Program-made: the position numbers and the translations under genes | Part shown: in pieces, positions 34,214 through 42,430 of the stretch | Layout: the number at the start of each line of letters is the position of its first letter | How positions within the stretch are numbered: position 1 is the first letter of the stretch | The notes under the pieces: generated by a model | What the model was told of the DNA's origin: nothing | What the model saw: the letters and a program-made list of their open reading frames with translations, nothing else | Database searches by the model: none | DNA from: Bacteroidota bacterium | Lineage (GTDB): Bacteria > Bacteroidota > Bacteroidia > Chitinophagales > Chitinophagaceae | Reading direction: 5' to 3' | Length of the DNA: 64,000 nt | Assembly (NCBI GenBank): GCA_018266775.1 | Contig: JAFDZS010000015.1 | Location: 1 to 64,000 of the forward strand

Positions 34214-34729
34214 ATGACAGAATATTTCAAAATAGGGAAACTCGCTGCCAGCACCGGTTTAAAAGGTGAACTGGTGCTGCAGCATAATCTTGGAAAAAAA
34301 ACATCCTTTAAAGGACTCGATGCCATCTTCCTGGAAGATAAGAAAAATAGCTTTCTCCCTTACTTTCTGCAATCTGCCAAAATAAGATCTGAACATGAAA
34401 CAGTGATCAAACTGGAAGGGATTGACATTGTGGAAGCCGCAAGAAAACTGACTCCAAAAGAAGTCTGGATTACTGAAGAGCATTTTAAAAAGTTTGCAGC
34501 TAAATCTTCACCCATTTCATTACTCGGTTTTACCATGGTAAACGAAGGAGAAGCAATTGGTGTGATAGAAGAAGTGATTGAACAACCCCACCAGGTATTA
34601 TGCACTATTCAATATAAAGGCAAAGAAGCTTTAGTACCCATACATGAATACAGCCTGGAAAAAATTGACGCTAAGAACAGGAAAGTATTTGTAGTGCTGC
34701 CCGAAGGGTTGCTGGATATTTATGGATAA
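34214..34729 (+). CDS. rimM: Ribosome maturation factor RimM
   Basis: The protein has 171 residues. The N-terminal RimM domain starts KIGKLAASTGLKGELVLQHN. The PRC-barrel C-terminal domain (about 95-171) carries the GVIEEVIEQPHQVL and ALVPIHEYSLEKID patterns. RimM binds S19 and helps process 16S rRNA. In many bacteria trmD and rplS follow. Here the next gene is on the opposite strand and unrelated, so the usual cluster is broken. Confidence 0.93.
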   Translation: MTEYFKIGKLAASTGLKGELVLQHNLGKKTSFKGLDAIFLEDKKNSFLPYFLQSAKIRSEHETVIKLEGIDIVEAARKLTPKEVWITEEHFKKFAAKSSPISLLGFTMVNEGEAIGVIEEVIEQPHQVLCTIQYKGKEALVPIHEYSLEKIDAKNRKVFVVLPEGLLDIYG

Positions 34730-34743
34730 GTGCTGGTATTAAA

Positions 34744-35139
34744 TTAATGCAACTCTTTTTTAGTTGTTTCCTGCTGTACCAATGCATCCCGCAGTTTTTT
34801 AAAACCATCACATTCATATACGAGGCGCTGCCCCAGTTTTCTGCCAATGGCTCTAACTGCCTCTGCTCTTGAAGCCCGGTCGTCCTGCTGCACAAAACCA
34901 TCTTCTTTCAATAAACGATCCATAACCGGTGTGGCATTTTGTGCCAGGCATTGATTGATGGCATCATAAAATGCGTTGATGTTGCTGATGCTGTCATCAC
35001 GGTCCATCATACAACTGCACATTGTATGTACAACACTGTCTGCCAATGGATGCGGTGGCGGAGCTTTTTTAGTATACTGCGCATGTACAGCAGTTTTTAT
35101 ACAGCAGAATATCATCATCAACAGCAGAAACTTATTCAT
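34744..35139 (-). CDS. Small exported protein, unknown function
   Basis: The protein has 131 residues with a signal peptide (about 1-20, ending AVHAQ). The mature part is helical, with Cys at about 39, 41 and 64 (HTMCSCMMD, INQCLAQ), ending in Lys-rich KKELH. No domain recognised. It converges on rimM with no clear terminator between them, and is divergent from dinB. Confidence 0.65.
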   Translation of the reverse strand: MNKFLLLMMIFCCIKTAVHAQYTKKAPPPHPLADSVVHTMCSCMMDRDDSISNINAFYDAINQCLAQNATPVMDRLLKEDGFVQQDDRASRAEAVRAIGRKLGQRLVYECDGFKKLRDALVQQETTKKELH

Positions 35140-35278
35140 ATACTTTTTCAGAGCACAAAATACCCGATAATTTTTTACAATGACAGTAAATGAAAGCGCA
35201 ATTTTCTTACAAGTAAATTATTTTAACGAAACTGAAACAGCAGGGAATAAATTGTAATTTTAAAGTGTAAAACATATC

Positions 35279-36421
35279 ATGCAGCCGCAACGTATCATAG
35301 CGCATTTTGACCTGGACTCTTTTTTTGTTTCGGTAGAAATACTGAACAACCCCTCGTTGAAAGATAAACCAGTGATTGTTGGTGGCCGTGAACGCGGCGT
35401 AGTGGCGGCTTGCAGTTATGCTGCAAGAAAATTTGGTATCCATTCCGGCATGCCTTCTAAAAAAGCTTTTCAGCTTTGTCCGGATTTGATTGTAGCCAAC
35501 AGCAGCAGGGGCGAATACAGCCGGTACAGCCGTTGGGTAACACGAATCATTGCCAATAAAGCACCATTGTTTGAAAAAGCTTCCATTGATGAATTTTATA
35601 TCGATCTTACCGGCATGGATAAATTTTTTAATCCACTGCAATGGACAATCGACCTGCGGAAAGAGATTATTGAGGAAACCAAACTCCCCATATCGTTTGG
35701 CATGTCCAGCAATAAAATGGTGGCGAAAATTGCTACTAACGAAGCCAAACCCAATGGCTATTTACAAGTGCCGTTTGGTAAAGAAAAAGAATTTTTAGCA
35801 CCGCTTGCGGTGAATAAAATTCCGGGTGTGGGCGACCAGACTTATGAAGTACTGAAATCAATGGGCATTTACACCATCAAACATATTTCAGAAAGAACCA
35901 TTGAAGAACTGGAAGAAAGATTGGGAAAATGGGGTGCAGACTTATGGAATAAAAGTCATGGTATACATAGCAGCGAAGTAAGCCAGTATCATGAAGCGAA
36001 ATCGGTATCAACCGAAAACACGTTTGATGAAAACAAAACCGATGTGGATTTTTTGATGAGCGAACTGGTGCGTATGGTGGAACGAATTGCTTATGAATTA
36101 AGGCAGGATGAAAAAGTGGCTGGCTGTGTGGCGGTGAAAATCCGTTACCCTGATTTTGAAACGACGTCCCGCCAAACTACTATACCGTACACCTGCGCTG
36201 ATGATGAAATCATTCCGGTTGCTAAGGAATTGTTTAAAAAATTATGGAAGAAGGGAACGCCAATACGTTTGATGGGTGTTCGGTTAAGTGAGCTCACGAA
36301 CGATGCAGTGCAAACCAATCTCTTCAACGATGTACACCGCAAAGCAGGTTTATATAAAGCAATTGATAACGTAAAAGAAAGATTTGGGAAGGCTTCGGTA
36401 AAGCGGGCATCGTCTAACTAA
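35279..36421 (+). CDS. dinB: DNA polymerase IV (Y-family)
   Basis: The protein has 380 residues. Catalytic acidic residues lie in the palm: HFDLDSFF near residues 8-15 and SIDEFYIDLTG near 102-112. The thumb HhH region reads NKIPGVGDQTYEVLKSMGI, then the little-finger domain follows. The C-terminus lacks an obvious beta-clamp-binding peptide of the QLxLF type, but QTNLFND near 340 could serve. The enzyme copies past damaged bases and is often SOS-controlled. No LexA box was found by eye in the short upstream region. Confidence 0.93.
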   Translation: MQPQRIIAHFDLDSFFVSVEILNNPSLKDKPVIVGGRERGVVAACSYAARKFGIHSGMPSKKAFQLCPDLIVANSSRGEYSRYSRWVTRIIANKAPLFEKASIDEFYIDLTGMDKFFNPLQWTIDLRKEIIEETKLPISFGMSSNKMVAKIATNEAKPNGYLQVPFGKEKEFLAPLAVNKIPGVGDQTYEVLKSMGIYTIKHISERTIEELEERLGKWGADLWNKSHGIHSSEVSQYHEAKSVSTENTFDENKTDVDFLMSELVRMVERIAYELRQDEKVAGCVAVKIRYPDFETTSRQTTIPYTCADDEIIPVAKELFKKLWKKGTPIRLMGVRLSELTNDAVQTNLFNDVHRKAGLYKAIDNVKERFGKASVKRASSN

Positions 36422-36425
36422 CTTC

Positions 36426-36455
36426 ACGAATCAAGAATCAAGGATCAAGAATCCA
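36426..36455. repeat. Degenerate short tandem repeat
   Basis: GAATCAA/GAATCAA/GGATCAA/GAATCCA: four copies of a 7-base unit with small changes, between convergent dinB and the Rrf2 gene. Confidence 0.6.
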
Positions 36456-36464
36456 GTATCTTCT

Positions 36465-36881
36465 TCACCCTTCCGTGTCTATCAAATCGTACAAGGTTTT
36501 CTTTTCTAAAATTTTAAGGGTGGCATCCCTGGTATACGCCATCGCTTTGTTGAGGCCGCAGGTGGCTTCATCGCAGTCTTTACATTTTTGATAAAAATTA
36601 AGGCTCACGCAAGGAATCATGGCAATGGGGCCATCAACAATCCTGATGGCTGCAGCCAGCGTTGTTTTTTTGGGAGAATTGGCAAGGAAATAACCGCCGC
36701 CTTTACCTTTTTTACTGTCCAGCACACCTTTATTCTTCAGTTGTAAAAGAATACTTTCCAGGAATTTGATGGGAATCTTTTTCTTCTTGGCAATTTCAGA
36801 AATCAATACAGGGCCCTGGCCATACCTTGATGCAAGGTAACCCAACGCCTTCAGGCCATATTGTGTTTTTTTCGACAGCAT
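36465..36881 (-). CDS. Rrf2-family transcriptional regulator
   Basis: The protein has 138 residues. The N-terminal winged helix has the Rrf2 pattern (MLSKKTQYGLKALGYLA, then KFLESILLQLKNKGVL...KGKGGGY). Four cysteines near 93-108 (C...C..C....C in PCVSLNFYQKCKDCDEATC) could bind an Fe-S cluster, as in IscR- or NsrR-type members. It is divergent from the peroxiredoxin gene across a 94-base gap and is the probable redox-sensing regulator of that gene. Confidence 0.88.
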   Translation of the reverse strand: MLSKKTQYGLKALGYLASRYGQGPVLISEIAKKKKIPIKFLESILLQLKNKGVLDSKKGKGGGYFLANSPKKTTLAAAIRIVDGPIAMIPCVSLNFYQKCKDCDEATCGLNKAMAYTRDATLKILEKKTLYDLIDTEG

Positions 36882-36921
36882 GTAAACAAATATAGTGCAA
36901 AGTTAAAAAAATAAATAAAAA

Positions 36922-36949
36922 TAGTAGTCTATTTAATTAGTAGAGTATT
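36922..36949. promoter_or_regulatory. Putative Rrf2 operator between the regulator and peroxiredoxin genes
   Basis: Direct repeat TAGTAGTCTATT (36922) and TAGTAGAGTATT (36938), 16 bases apart, overlapped by the imperfect palindrome CTATTTAATTAG (36929-36940). It abuts the -7 element, so a bound protein would block the promoter. Confidence 0.35.
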
Positions 36950-36956
36950 ATATTTG
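36949..36956 (+). promoter_or_regulatory. -7 promoter element of the peroxiredoxin gene
   Basis: TATATTTG, an exact match, 20 bases before the start codon. Confidence 0.6.
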
Positions 36957-36975
36957 TGTTCTAAATTTTATCATT

Positions 36976-37614
36976 ATGAGTTTACGGTTAGGGGATACAG
37001 CTCCCAATTTCAAAGCCAAATCTTCCCTGGGTGAAATAGATTTTTATGAATACCTCGGTAATTCATGGGGAATTTTATTTTCTCACCCGGCAGATTATAC
37101 ACCCGTTTGCACCACTGAGCTGGGGCGCACTGCTGCATTGAAAGATGAATTTGCCAAACGCAATGTGAAAGTTTTGGCATTAAGTGTTGACCCGGTTGAT
37201 AAGCACCTGGGATGGATCAATGATATCAACGAAACACAACATTGTTCTGTTGATTTTCCTATCATTGCTGACGATGACCGTAAGGTTTCTGAAATGTATG
37301 ATTTCATACACCCCAATGCATCAGCAACAGCAACGGTGCGTTCGCTTGTAATCATCGGGCCTGATAAAGCGGTGAAATTAATGATAACTTATCCTGCATC
37401 CACCGGAAGAAATTTTGTTGAAGTACTGCGGGTGGTGGATTCTTTGCAATTGACAGCCAACTATAGTGTTGCTACTCCTGCAAACTGGAAAGAAGGCGAG
37501 CGTGTGATAGTAGTACCAGCAGTGAGTACAGAAGATGCGTTGAAAAAATTTCCTAAAGGACTGGAGATTATTAAACCGTATTTGCGTTATACTCCGCAAC
37601 CCAATCTGGACTAA
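36976..37614 (+). CDS. Peroxiredoxin, 1-Cys (Prx6) type
   Basis: The protein has 212 residues. The peroxidatic Cys is C46 in HPADYTPVCTTEL. No resolving Cys is seen in the rest of the protein, which fits the Prx6 group, as does the length with a C-terminal PKGLEIIKPYLRYTPQP segment. It reduces hydrogen peroxide and organic peroxides. It is divergent from an Rrf2 regulator and is the last gene before a strong terminator. Confidence 0.93.
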   Translation: MSLRLGDTAPNFKAKSSLGEIDFYEYLGNSWGILFSHPADYTPVCTTELGRTAALKDEFAKRNVKVLALSVDPVDKHLGWINDINETQHCSVDFPIIADDDRKVSEMYDFIHPNASATATVRSLVIIGPDKAVKLMITYPASTGRNFVEVLRVVDSLQLTANYSVATPANWKEGERVIVVPAVSTEDALKKFPKGLEIIKPYLRYTPQPNLD

Positions 37615-37641
37615 TACTTTTTTCTTGTATTTTTTAGTTTG

Positions 37642-37668
37642 GCCGCTTGTAAAAGCGGCTTTTTTTAT
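37642..37668 (+). terminator. Intrinsic terminator of the peroxiredoxin gene
   Basis: Stem GCCGCTT/AAGCGGC with a 4-base loop and seven or more T. Confidence 0.9.
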
Positions 37669-37729
37669 TTGTGATGGCTGATGTGAAGATATATGATATA
37701 TGATTGATGATATAAGATTACTGATGTTG

Positions 37730-38497
37730 TTAAGGGTAGGAAATTTTTTTAAGCTGCTGCAGTAGTGCCCTCATGTCTTTTGGTAAAGGCGCTTCCAATT
37801 GATGTTCATTTCCTTTAGCATCATTAAACTGTAATTTGTAAGAATGTAACGCCAAACGGTTCAGCATAGGCCTTTCGTTCTCTTCGTGTTTGCTCAGTTT
37901 AAATTTTCTTTTTAAGGCAGATAATAAAACAGGTTTACCATCACCATACAATTCATCACAGGCTAAAGGATGCCCCATATTTTTACAATGTACCCGAATC
38001 TGGTGTGTACGTCCGGTGTGCAGCTGAAACTGCAACAAAGAATAACTGTTATACGATTCAATTACTTTGTATTCAGTAACAGATGGTTTTCCGTTGCGGT
38101 GCACCACCATCAAACCTTTATGAATGGGATGTTCACTAATTGGGGCTTCAATTATACCGTATTGTTTTTCCGGTGCGCCGGTAACAATGCCCTGGTAAAA
38201 TTTCTCCACTCTTCTTTCTTCAAACGCACGGGAAAGAAATTTGTGCGTGGCTTCATCTTTCGCAAAAATAATGATGCCGCTGGTGTCTTTATCAATACGG
38301 TGCACCGTAAAAATAGCACCGAAGTGCTGTTGTAAAATTTCTTTCAGCGAAGGTTCGCTCTGTGCCCTGTCGGGAATAGATAATAGACCAGCCGGTTTAT
38401 TGATAGCAATAAAATGTTCATTCCCGAAAATGATATTTGCTTCGAGTTTTTTAAATGTATAAACAGTGTGATTGCTGCCGGATGTTTCTGCGTTCAT
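37730..38497 (-). CDS. RluA/RluD-family RNA pseudouridine synthase
   Basis: The start at 38497 gives 255 residues. It overlaps the stop of the upstream gene as TGATG, a coupling signal. A longer frame would run 75 bases into that gene. The catalytic region has HRIDKDTSGIIIFAKDE (catalytic Asp in the RxDxxTSG motif). RTHQIRVHCKNMGHPLACDELYG is the second RluA signature, given here in part. There is no S4 domain. It isomerises uridine in rRNA or tRNA. It forms an operon with the RluB-like gene upstream. Confidence 0.88.
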   Translation of the reverse strand: MNAETSGSNHTVYTFKKLEANIIFGNEHFIAINKPAGLLSIPDRAQSEPSLKEILQQHFGAIFTVHRIDKDTSGIIIFAKDEATHKFLSRAFEERRVEKFYQGIVTGAPEKQYGIIEAPISEHPIHKGLMVVHRNGKPSVTEYKVIESYNSYSLLQFQLHTGRTHQIRVHCKNMGHPLACDELYGDGKPVLLSALKRKFKLSKHEENERPMLNRLALHSYKLQFNDAKGNEHQLEAPLPKDMRALLQQLKKISYP

Positions 38498-39534
38498 CAG
38501 TTCAATGATTTCTTTTTCGACGCATTCATGTATTTCAATAAACGGATTTCTTTTTCGCTGAGGTACCGCCATTTGCCACGTTCCACATTCTTCTTGGTTA
38601 AGTTGGCATACATTACCCTGTCCAAACCTTTCACATCATAACCAAGGTGTTCAAATATGCGGCGTACAATGCGGTTGCGCCCACTGTGAATTTCTATACC
38701 AATAATGGATTTATCTTTTGCATCAGCATAAGCAAGACTATCCACATGAATTATACCATCTTCCAGTCTTAATCCTTTAATGATCTTATCAAAATCTGCT
38801 TTAGCTAACGGCTTATCTAATTTAGCTTCATAGATCTTTTTGATTTCATAACTGGGGTGAGAAAGTTTTTGCGTAAGGTCGCCATCATTCGTCAATAATA
38901 ATACACCAGAAGTATTTCTGTCCAAACGCCCAATGGGGTATACTCTTTCTGTAGTGGCCTGTTGAATCAGTTGCAATACTGTTTTTCTTCCCTGCGGATC
39001 ATCAGTAGTGGTGATGTAATCTTTGGGTTTATTCAGTAAGATGTAAATAAGATTTTTAGTGATGAATAATTTTTTTCCATTGAAGAAAATTTCATCGGTG
39101 CTGCTCACTTTAAAACCTGGCTCTGTAACAATGGCTTTGTTTACTTTCACTTTGCCATCTGCAATTAATGATACCGCATCTCTTCTGGAACAAATACCGC
39201 AATGCGCTAAAAATTTATTCAGGGGCATGGCACCCGTTGGCGCAGCCTGCATAGTTACAGGTGCTGCAGGAGTTTTAGTTTTTGCATTGCCGGTTGATGA
39301 AACTTTTTCAGCAGCTTTGCTGAATTGCTTTCCGCCTGCTGTTTTTCTGTTATCCTGTATTGGTGCAGCTTCGGCATTGCGTTTTGCCATACGGGCCTGG
39401 TATTCTTCGGCTTTTTTCTTTTCAAAGAATGCAGCACGTTCTTTTTTAACCGCTTTACGTTCCTGGCGGAGTTCTTCTTTAACTACACTGTTCTTTTTCT
39501 TATTGACAAATTTTTGAAAGGGAGACTGGCTCAT
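38497..39534 (-). CDS. RsuA/RluB-family rRNA pseudouridine synthase with basic N-terminal extension
   Basis: The protein has 345 residues. An unusual N-terminal part (about 1-100) is rich in Lys, Glu and Ala and probably disordered. The S4 RNA-binding domain follows at about 102-160 (MPLNKFLAHCGICSRRDA), then the catalytic domain with GRLDRNTSGVLLLTNDG (catalytic Asp in RLDxNTSG) and GRNRIVRRIFEHLGY. It modifies uridine in 23S rRNA. Such long tails are common in Bacteroidota RluB. A -7 element (39573-39580) precedes it. Confidence 0.9.
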   Translation of the reverse strand: MSQSPFQKFVNKKKNSVVKEELRQERKAVKKERAAFFEKKKAEEYQARMAKRNAEAAPIQDNRKTAGGKQFSKAAEKVSSTGNAKTKTPAAPVTMQAAPTGAMPLNKFLAHCGICSRRDAVSLIADGKVKVNKAIVTEPGFKVSSTDEIFFNGKKLFITKNLIYILLNKPKDYITTTDDPQGRKTVLQLIQQATTERVYPIGRLDRNTSGVLLLTNDGDLTQKLSHPSYEIKKIYEAKLDKPLAKADFDKIIKGLRLEDGIIHVDSLAYADAKDKSIIGIEIHSGRNRIVRRIFEHLGYDVKGLDRVMYANLTKKNVERGKWRYLSEKEIRLLKYMNASKKKSLN

Positions 39535-39572
39535 GATTGAAGTGATTTACTGTTTTACAACAGGATGAGCCG

Positions 39573-39580
39573 CAAAGATA
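39573..39580 (-). promoter_or_regulatory. -7 promoter element of the pseudouridine synthase operon
   Basis: TATCTTTG on the minus strand, an exact match, 38 bases before the start codon. Confidence 0.55.
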
Positions 39581-39638
39581 AGCATTAAATGTTGATTATA
39601 GCTCGAAACCTGCATCACGCTTGCATTGCAGGCGGCAA

Positions 39639-39665
39639 TAAAAAAGCGGACCATTTTTGGTCCGC
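39639..39665 (-). terminator. Intrinsic terminator of the Spy-like gene pair
   Basis: Stem GCGGACCA/TGGTCCGC (39646-39665). On the minus strand it is followed by a T run. Confidence 0.85.
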
Positions 39666-39688
39666 CCCGTAAAGGTGTATATGACGCC

Positions 39689-40378
39689 TTACTTAACAGC
39701 CTCTTTTTGTGTATGTGCCTGTTTAATGGCCTCAATTTTTTTCAACTGATCTTCAGAGAAAATTTTTTCACGTGATGCTTTCATGTCGTTCTTTAATGCC
39801 ATCAGTTGTTCTTTTTTTGCATGCCTGTTTAACTGGTCATTTTCTTTAATGGCCTTTGCCTTTTCCATCATCGCTGTTCTTTGTGATTGTAATGCCGTTA
39901 CCTGTTGATCAGAAAGATCCAGTTTGGCTTTCATGGTGTTGAGGTGCGTTTGATAGTGCCGTTCCATTTTCGCCTTGCGGTTGGCCTGCATTGCAGCCAG
40001 GTTTTTTTTCTGGTCAGCCGTCAGCAAACTTTGCATCTTTGATTTTTGCTCTTTCAGTAAAGCTGCTCTTTCGTCTCTTTGTTCTTTTACGGTAATATCC
40101 TCTTTATTATTGAGGGCTTTCATTTTACTGCGGAAATCCTGGCGGTACACTTTAGCCTGTGCATTTTGCTGATCGGAAAAGTGGAGTTGTTCCGTTACTG
40201 CACGCCTGCGGTGGCGGCGGTGAAACCTTCTGATCTTACGGTGACGTTGATTTTTACCGGGGTTTCTCCTGATCTCGCCGGGTTGATGACGTGTACCTGC
40301 TGGTGGGGGTGCGGTTTGTGCATCGGCAGCATACGAAATCATGAATAATGCTGTTAATGCCATCAATAATCTTTTCAT
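39689..40378 (-). CDS. Exported Spy/CpxP-like, charged helical protein
   Basis: The protein has 229 residues with a signal peptide (about 1-20, ending ADAQ). A basic, Arg/His-rich segment (about 28-63, with RRNPGKNQRHRKIRRFHRRH) is followed by long charged helices with Lys/Gln/Glu heptads (about 65-229). The repeated L(S/T)xxQ...L pattern (LSDQQVTALQSQ, LTADQKKNLAAMQ) resembles LTxxQ-type periplasmic chaperones such as Spy and CpxP. Likely a periplasmic stress protein. A small exported protein gene lies 9 bases upstream in the same operon. Confidence 0.72.
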   Translation of the reverse strand: MKRLLMALTALFMISYAADAQTAPPPAGTRHQPGEIRRNPGKNQRHRKIRRFHRRHRRRAVTEQLHFSDQQNAQAKVYRQDFRSKMKALNNKEDITVKEQRDERAALLKEQKSKMQSLLTADQKKNLAAMQANRKAKMERHYQTHLNTMKAKLDLSDQQVTALQSQRTAMMEKAKAIKENDQLNRHAKKEQLMALKNDMKASREKIFSEDQLKKIEAIKQAHTQKEAVK

Positions 40379-40387
40379 GGTATTTTT

Positions 40388-40630
40388 TTATTTGTGAGTA
40401 GAATCGGATACTTGTTGTTGATTTTGAATGATTGGTGTTGTTCTTTTCTGCCTGTGTTGTTCCTTTAAAAATAAATTTGCCCGGTGCCTTTTTTGTTTCC
40501 GCAAAGCCTGTGCCGCATGTTGTTCCTGGTTGTTCACTGAAGGCGAAATTGGTTTTCTGAATGTTCTTTGTGAAAATACATTAATTGCCGGCAATGTAAA
40601 TACACCAGCCGTAATAAAAAATTTGATCAT
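40388..40630 (-). CDS. Small exported basic protein, unknown function
   Basis: The protein has 80 residues. A signal-like N-terminus (MIKFFITAGVFTLPAINVFSQ) is followed by a mature part rich in Lys, Arg, Gln and His with no recognised domain. It lies just before the Spy-like gene (9-base gap), so it probably shares its role in envelope stress or metal or RNA binding (inference). It is AT-rich and could be a recent or fast-evolving gene. Confidence 0.6.
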   Translation of the reverse strand: MIKFFITAGVFTLPAINVFSQRTFRKPISPSVNNQEQHAAQALRKQKRHRANLFLKEQHRQKRTTPIIQNQQQVSDSTHK

Positions 40631-40717
40631 GTAAATGCACTGCTTATCCTATAGACCAGCAATTGCCGGAAAGGTTTAAAGGTGTGTGTACAGGCTCTGA
40701 TGTTCGTGTTTTATGAT

Positions 40718-41280
40718 GCTGTACCTTCAAGCTCCAGCTTGAAGCCAAAATAATAGCAAGTCCAAAGCGTAAATGATCAGTCAGGTCGCCTGCAGCGCCC
40801 CGACTTCTGCATCAACGGTTGTTGTACCTTCAAGCTCCAGCTTGAAGCCAAAATAGTTCAAAACTCAATAAGGAGTATCAGTCGGGTCGCCTGCAGCGCC
40901 CCGACTTCTGCATTAACGTTTGCTGTACCTTCAAGCTCCAGCTTGTAGCCGAAATAGTTCGAAACTCAATAGGGGGGTATATTCAGGTCGCTTGAAGCGA
41001 CCTGAATGATGCATCAAGGTATATTGGTTAATTTGCCGCAGATGCGCAGATGGTCTGACGTCCACGTCTGACCATGACGAACCTTCAAACTCCAGCCGGA
41101 GCCCAAAATAGTAACAAGTACAAAGCGTAAATGATCATTCGGGTCGCCTGCAGCGCCCCGATTTCTGCATCAACCTTTGCTGTACCTTCAAGCTCCAGCT
41201 TGAAGCCAAAATAGTTCAAAACTCAATAGGGAAATATATTCAGGTGGCTTGAAGCGCCCCGACTTTTGCATCAACCCTTA
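40718..41280. repeat. Array of five ~100-bp palindromic repeat units
   Basis: Five related units start at about 40718, 40821, 40922, 41076 and 41179. Each has palindrome A (CTTCAAGCTCCAGCTTGAAG; 40725, 40828, 40929, 41083 and 41186) and, about 60 bases later, palindrome B (GTCGGGTCGCCTGCAGCGCCCCGAC form). In unit 3, palindrome B has become TTCAGGTCGCTT-G-AAGCGACCTGAA (40982-41006), with paired changes that keep the stem. A third palindrome, ATGGTCTGACG/CGTCTGACCAT (41050-41075), lies between units 3 and 4. No gene fits in this region of about 640 bases (40631-41270), which lies downstream of rlmN. Confidence 0.85.
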
Positions 41281-42311
41281 TTAGCTAATTGGCCGCAGGC
41301 AGCATCAATATCTTTACCGCGGCTGCGGCGTACCCGTACATTTACTTTATGGTGTACCAGGTAATCAGTAAACTGTTGGGTAGTGTCTTCATCCGGTTTG
41401 ATAAAAGAAGCCCCGGCAATAGGATTATATTCAATCACGTTGACCAAATGTGTGGGTATTTTACGGTAAATCTTTACCAGGTCTGCGGCATCCTGTAAAG
41501 TGTCATTCACATCTTTCAGTAAAATATATTCCAGTGTGATGTCATTTTTTGTTTGCTCGTAGAAATAATTCAGTGCTTCCACCAGCACTTCAATATTGTT
41601 GCTTTCATTGATGGGCATAATGGAATCCCGCTTGGCATCATTCGCCGCATGCAGAGAAAGCGCCAGGTTAAAACGCACTTTATCGTCCCCCAGTTTTTTG
41701 ATCATTTTGGCTACGCCTGCGGTAGAAACGGTGATTCTTTTGGGGCTCATGGCCAGTCCGTCATTACTGGTGATTTTATCAATAGCCTGTAAAACATTAC
41801 TATAGTTCAGTAATGGTTCACCCATGCCCATAAATACCACATTGCTGAGTTTTTTATTGTACACTTTTTCTGATTGTGCATTCAATTGTGCCACCTGGTC
41901 GTAGATCTCATCAAAGTTCAGGTTGCGTTTGCGTTCCATTTTGCCCGTAGCACAAAAGGAGCAGGTGAGGCTGCAACCAATCTGTGAGGACACACAGGCC
42001 GTATTCCTGTTTTCAGTGGGAATCAGCACCCCTTCAATAAAATGGCCATCAAAAGTTTTAAAGCGGGATTTCAGCGTACCATCACTGCTTACCTGCGTGG
42101 CATCGGTGGTGATGGCCGGAAGGCTGAAATGTTCGGCCAGTTTGATACGTAACTCTTTGCTCAGGTTGCTCATATCGTCAAAACTGCCGGCATTTTTTTT
42201 CCATATCCATTCATAGGTTTGAATGGCCCGGAATTTTTTATCGCCGATGGATTCAAAATAAGCTTTCAGTTCAGGCAGCGTCAGTGTACGTATATTGGTC
42301 AATGTTTCCAT
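41271..42311 (-). CDS. rlmN: 23S rRNA (adenine-2503-C2)-methyltransferase / tRNA A37 methylase RlmN
   Basis: The ATG at 42311 gives 346 residues. The start 15 bases upstream would overlap the -7 element. A radical SAM domain has CSLTCSFC (CX3CX2C cluster ligands) and GMGEPLLNY. The methyl-carrying Cys lies near the C-terminus (RGKDIDAACGQL). It methylates C2 of A2503 in 23S rRNA and A37 in some tRNAs. A -7 element four bases before the start predicts a leaderless mRNA. The gene ends inside the repeat array's last unit. Confidence 0.94.
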   Translation of the reverse strand: METLTNIRTLTLPELKAYFESIGDKKFRAIQTYEWIWKKNAGSFDDMSNLSKELRIKLAEHFSLPAITTDATQVSSDGTLKSRFKTFDGHFIEGVLIPTENRNTACVSSQIGCSLTCSFCATGKMERKRNLNFDEIYDQVAQLNAQSEKVYNKKLSNVVFMGMGEPLLNYSNVLQAIDKITSNDGLAMSPKRITVSTAGVAKMIKKLGDDKVRFNLALSLHAANDAKRDSIMPINESNNIEVLVEALNYFYEQTKNDITLEYILLKDVNDTLQDAADLVKIYRKIPTHLVNVIEYNPIAGASFIKPDEDTTQQFTDYLVHHKVNVRVRRSRGKDIDAACGQLANKG

Positions 42312-42315
42312 GCTG

Positions 42316-42323
42316 CAAAGGTA
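42316..42323 (-). promoter_or_regulatory. -7 promoter element of rlmN (leaderless)
   Basis: TACCTTTG on the minus strand, an exact match, four bases before the ATG at 42311. Confidence 0.5.
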
Positions 42324-42430
42324 CACACTCCACTATAAATACCAGTTTTTCGGTAATTTCAGCGTATTTCCGTTATTTGTATCAAAATATGCCGGTTTTC
42401 AAATTGAACCGGGAAATGTAAAACTCAAGT

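Noticed and set aside
37680..37720. Regulatory repeat after the peroxiredoxin gene (GATATATGATATATGATTGATGATATA)
   Set aside because: Degenerate AT-rich simple sequence between convergent genes, after the terminator. No role can be supported.
40718..41280. CRISPR array
   Set aside because: The whole ~100-base unit repeats, including the part between palindromes. There are no constant-length unique spacers and no cas genes nearby.
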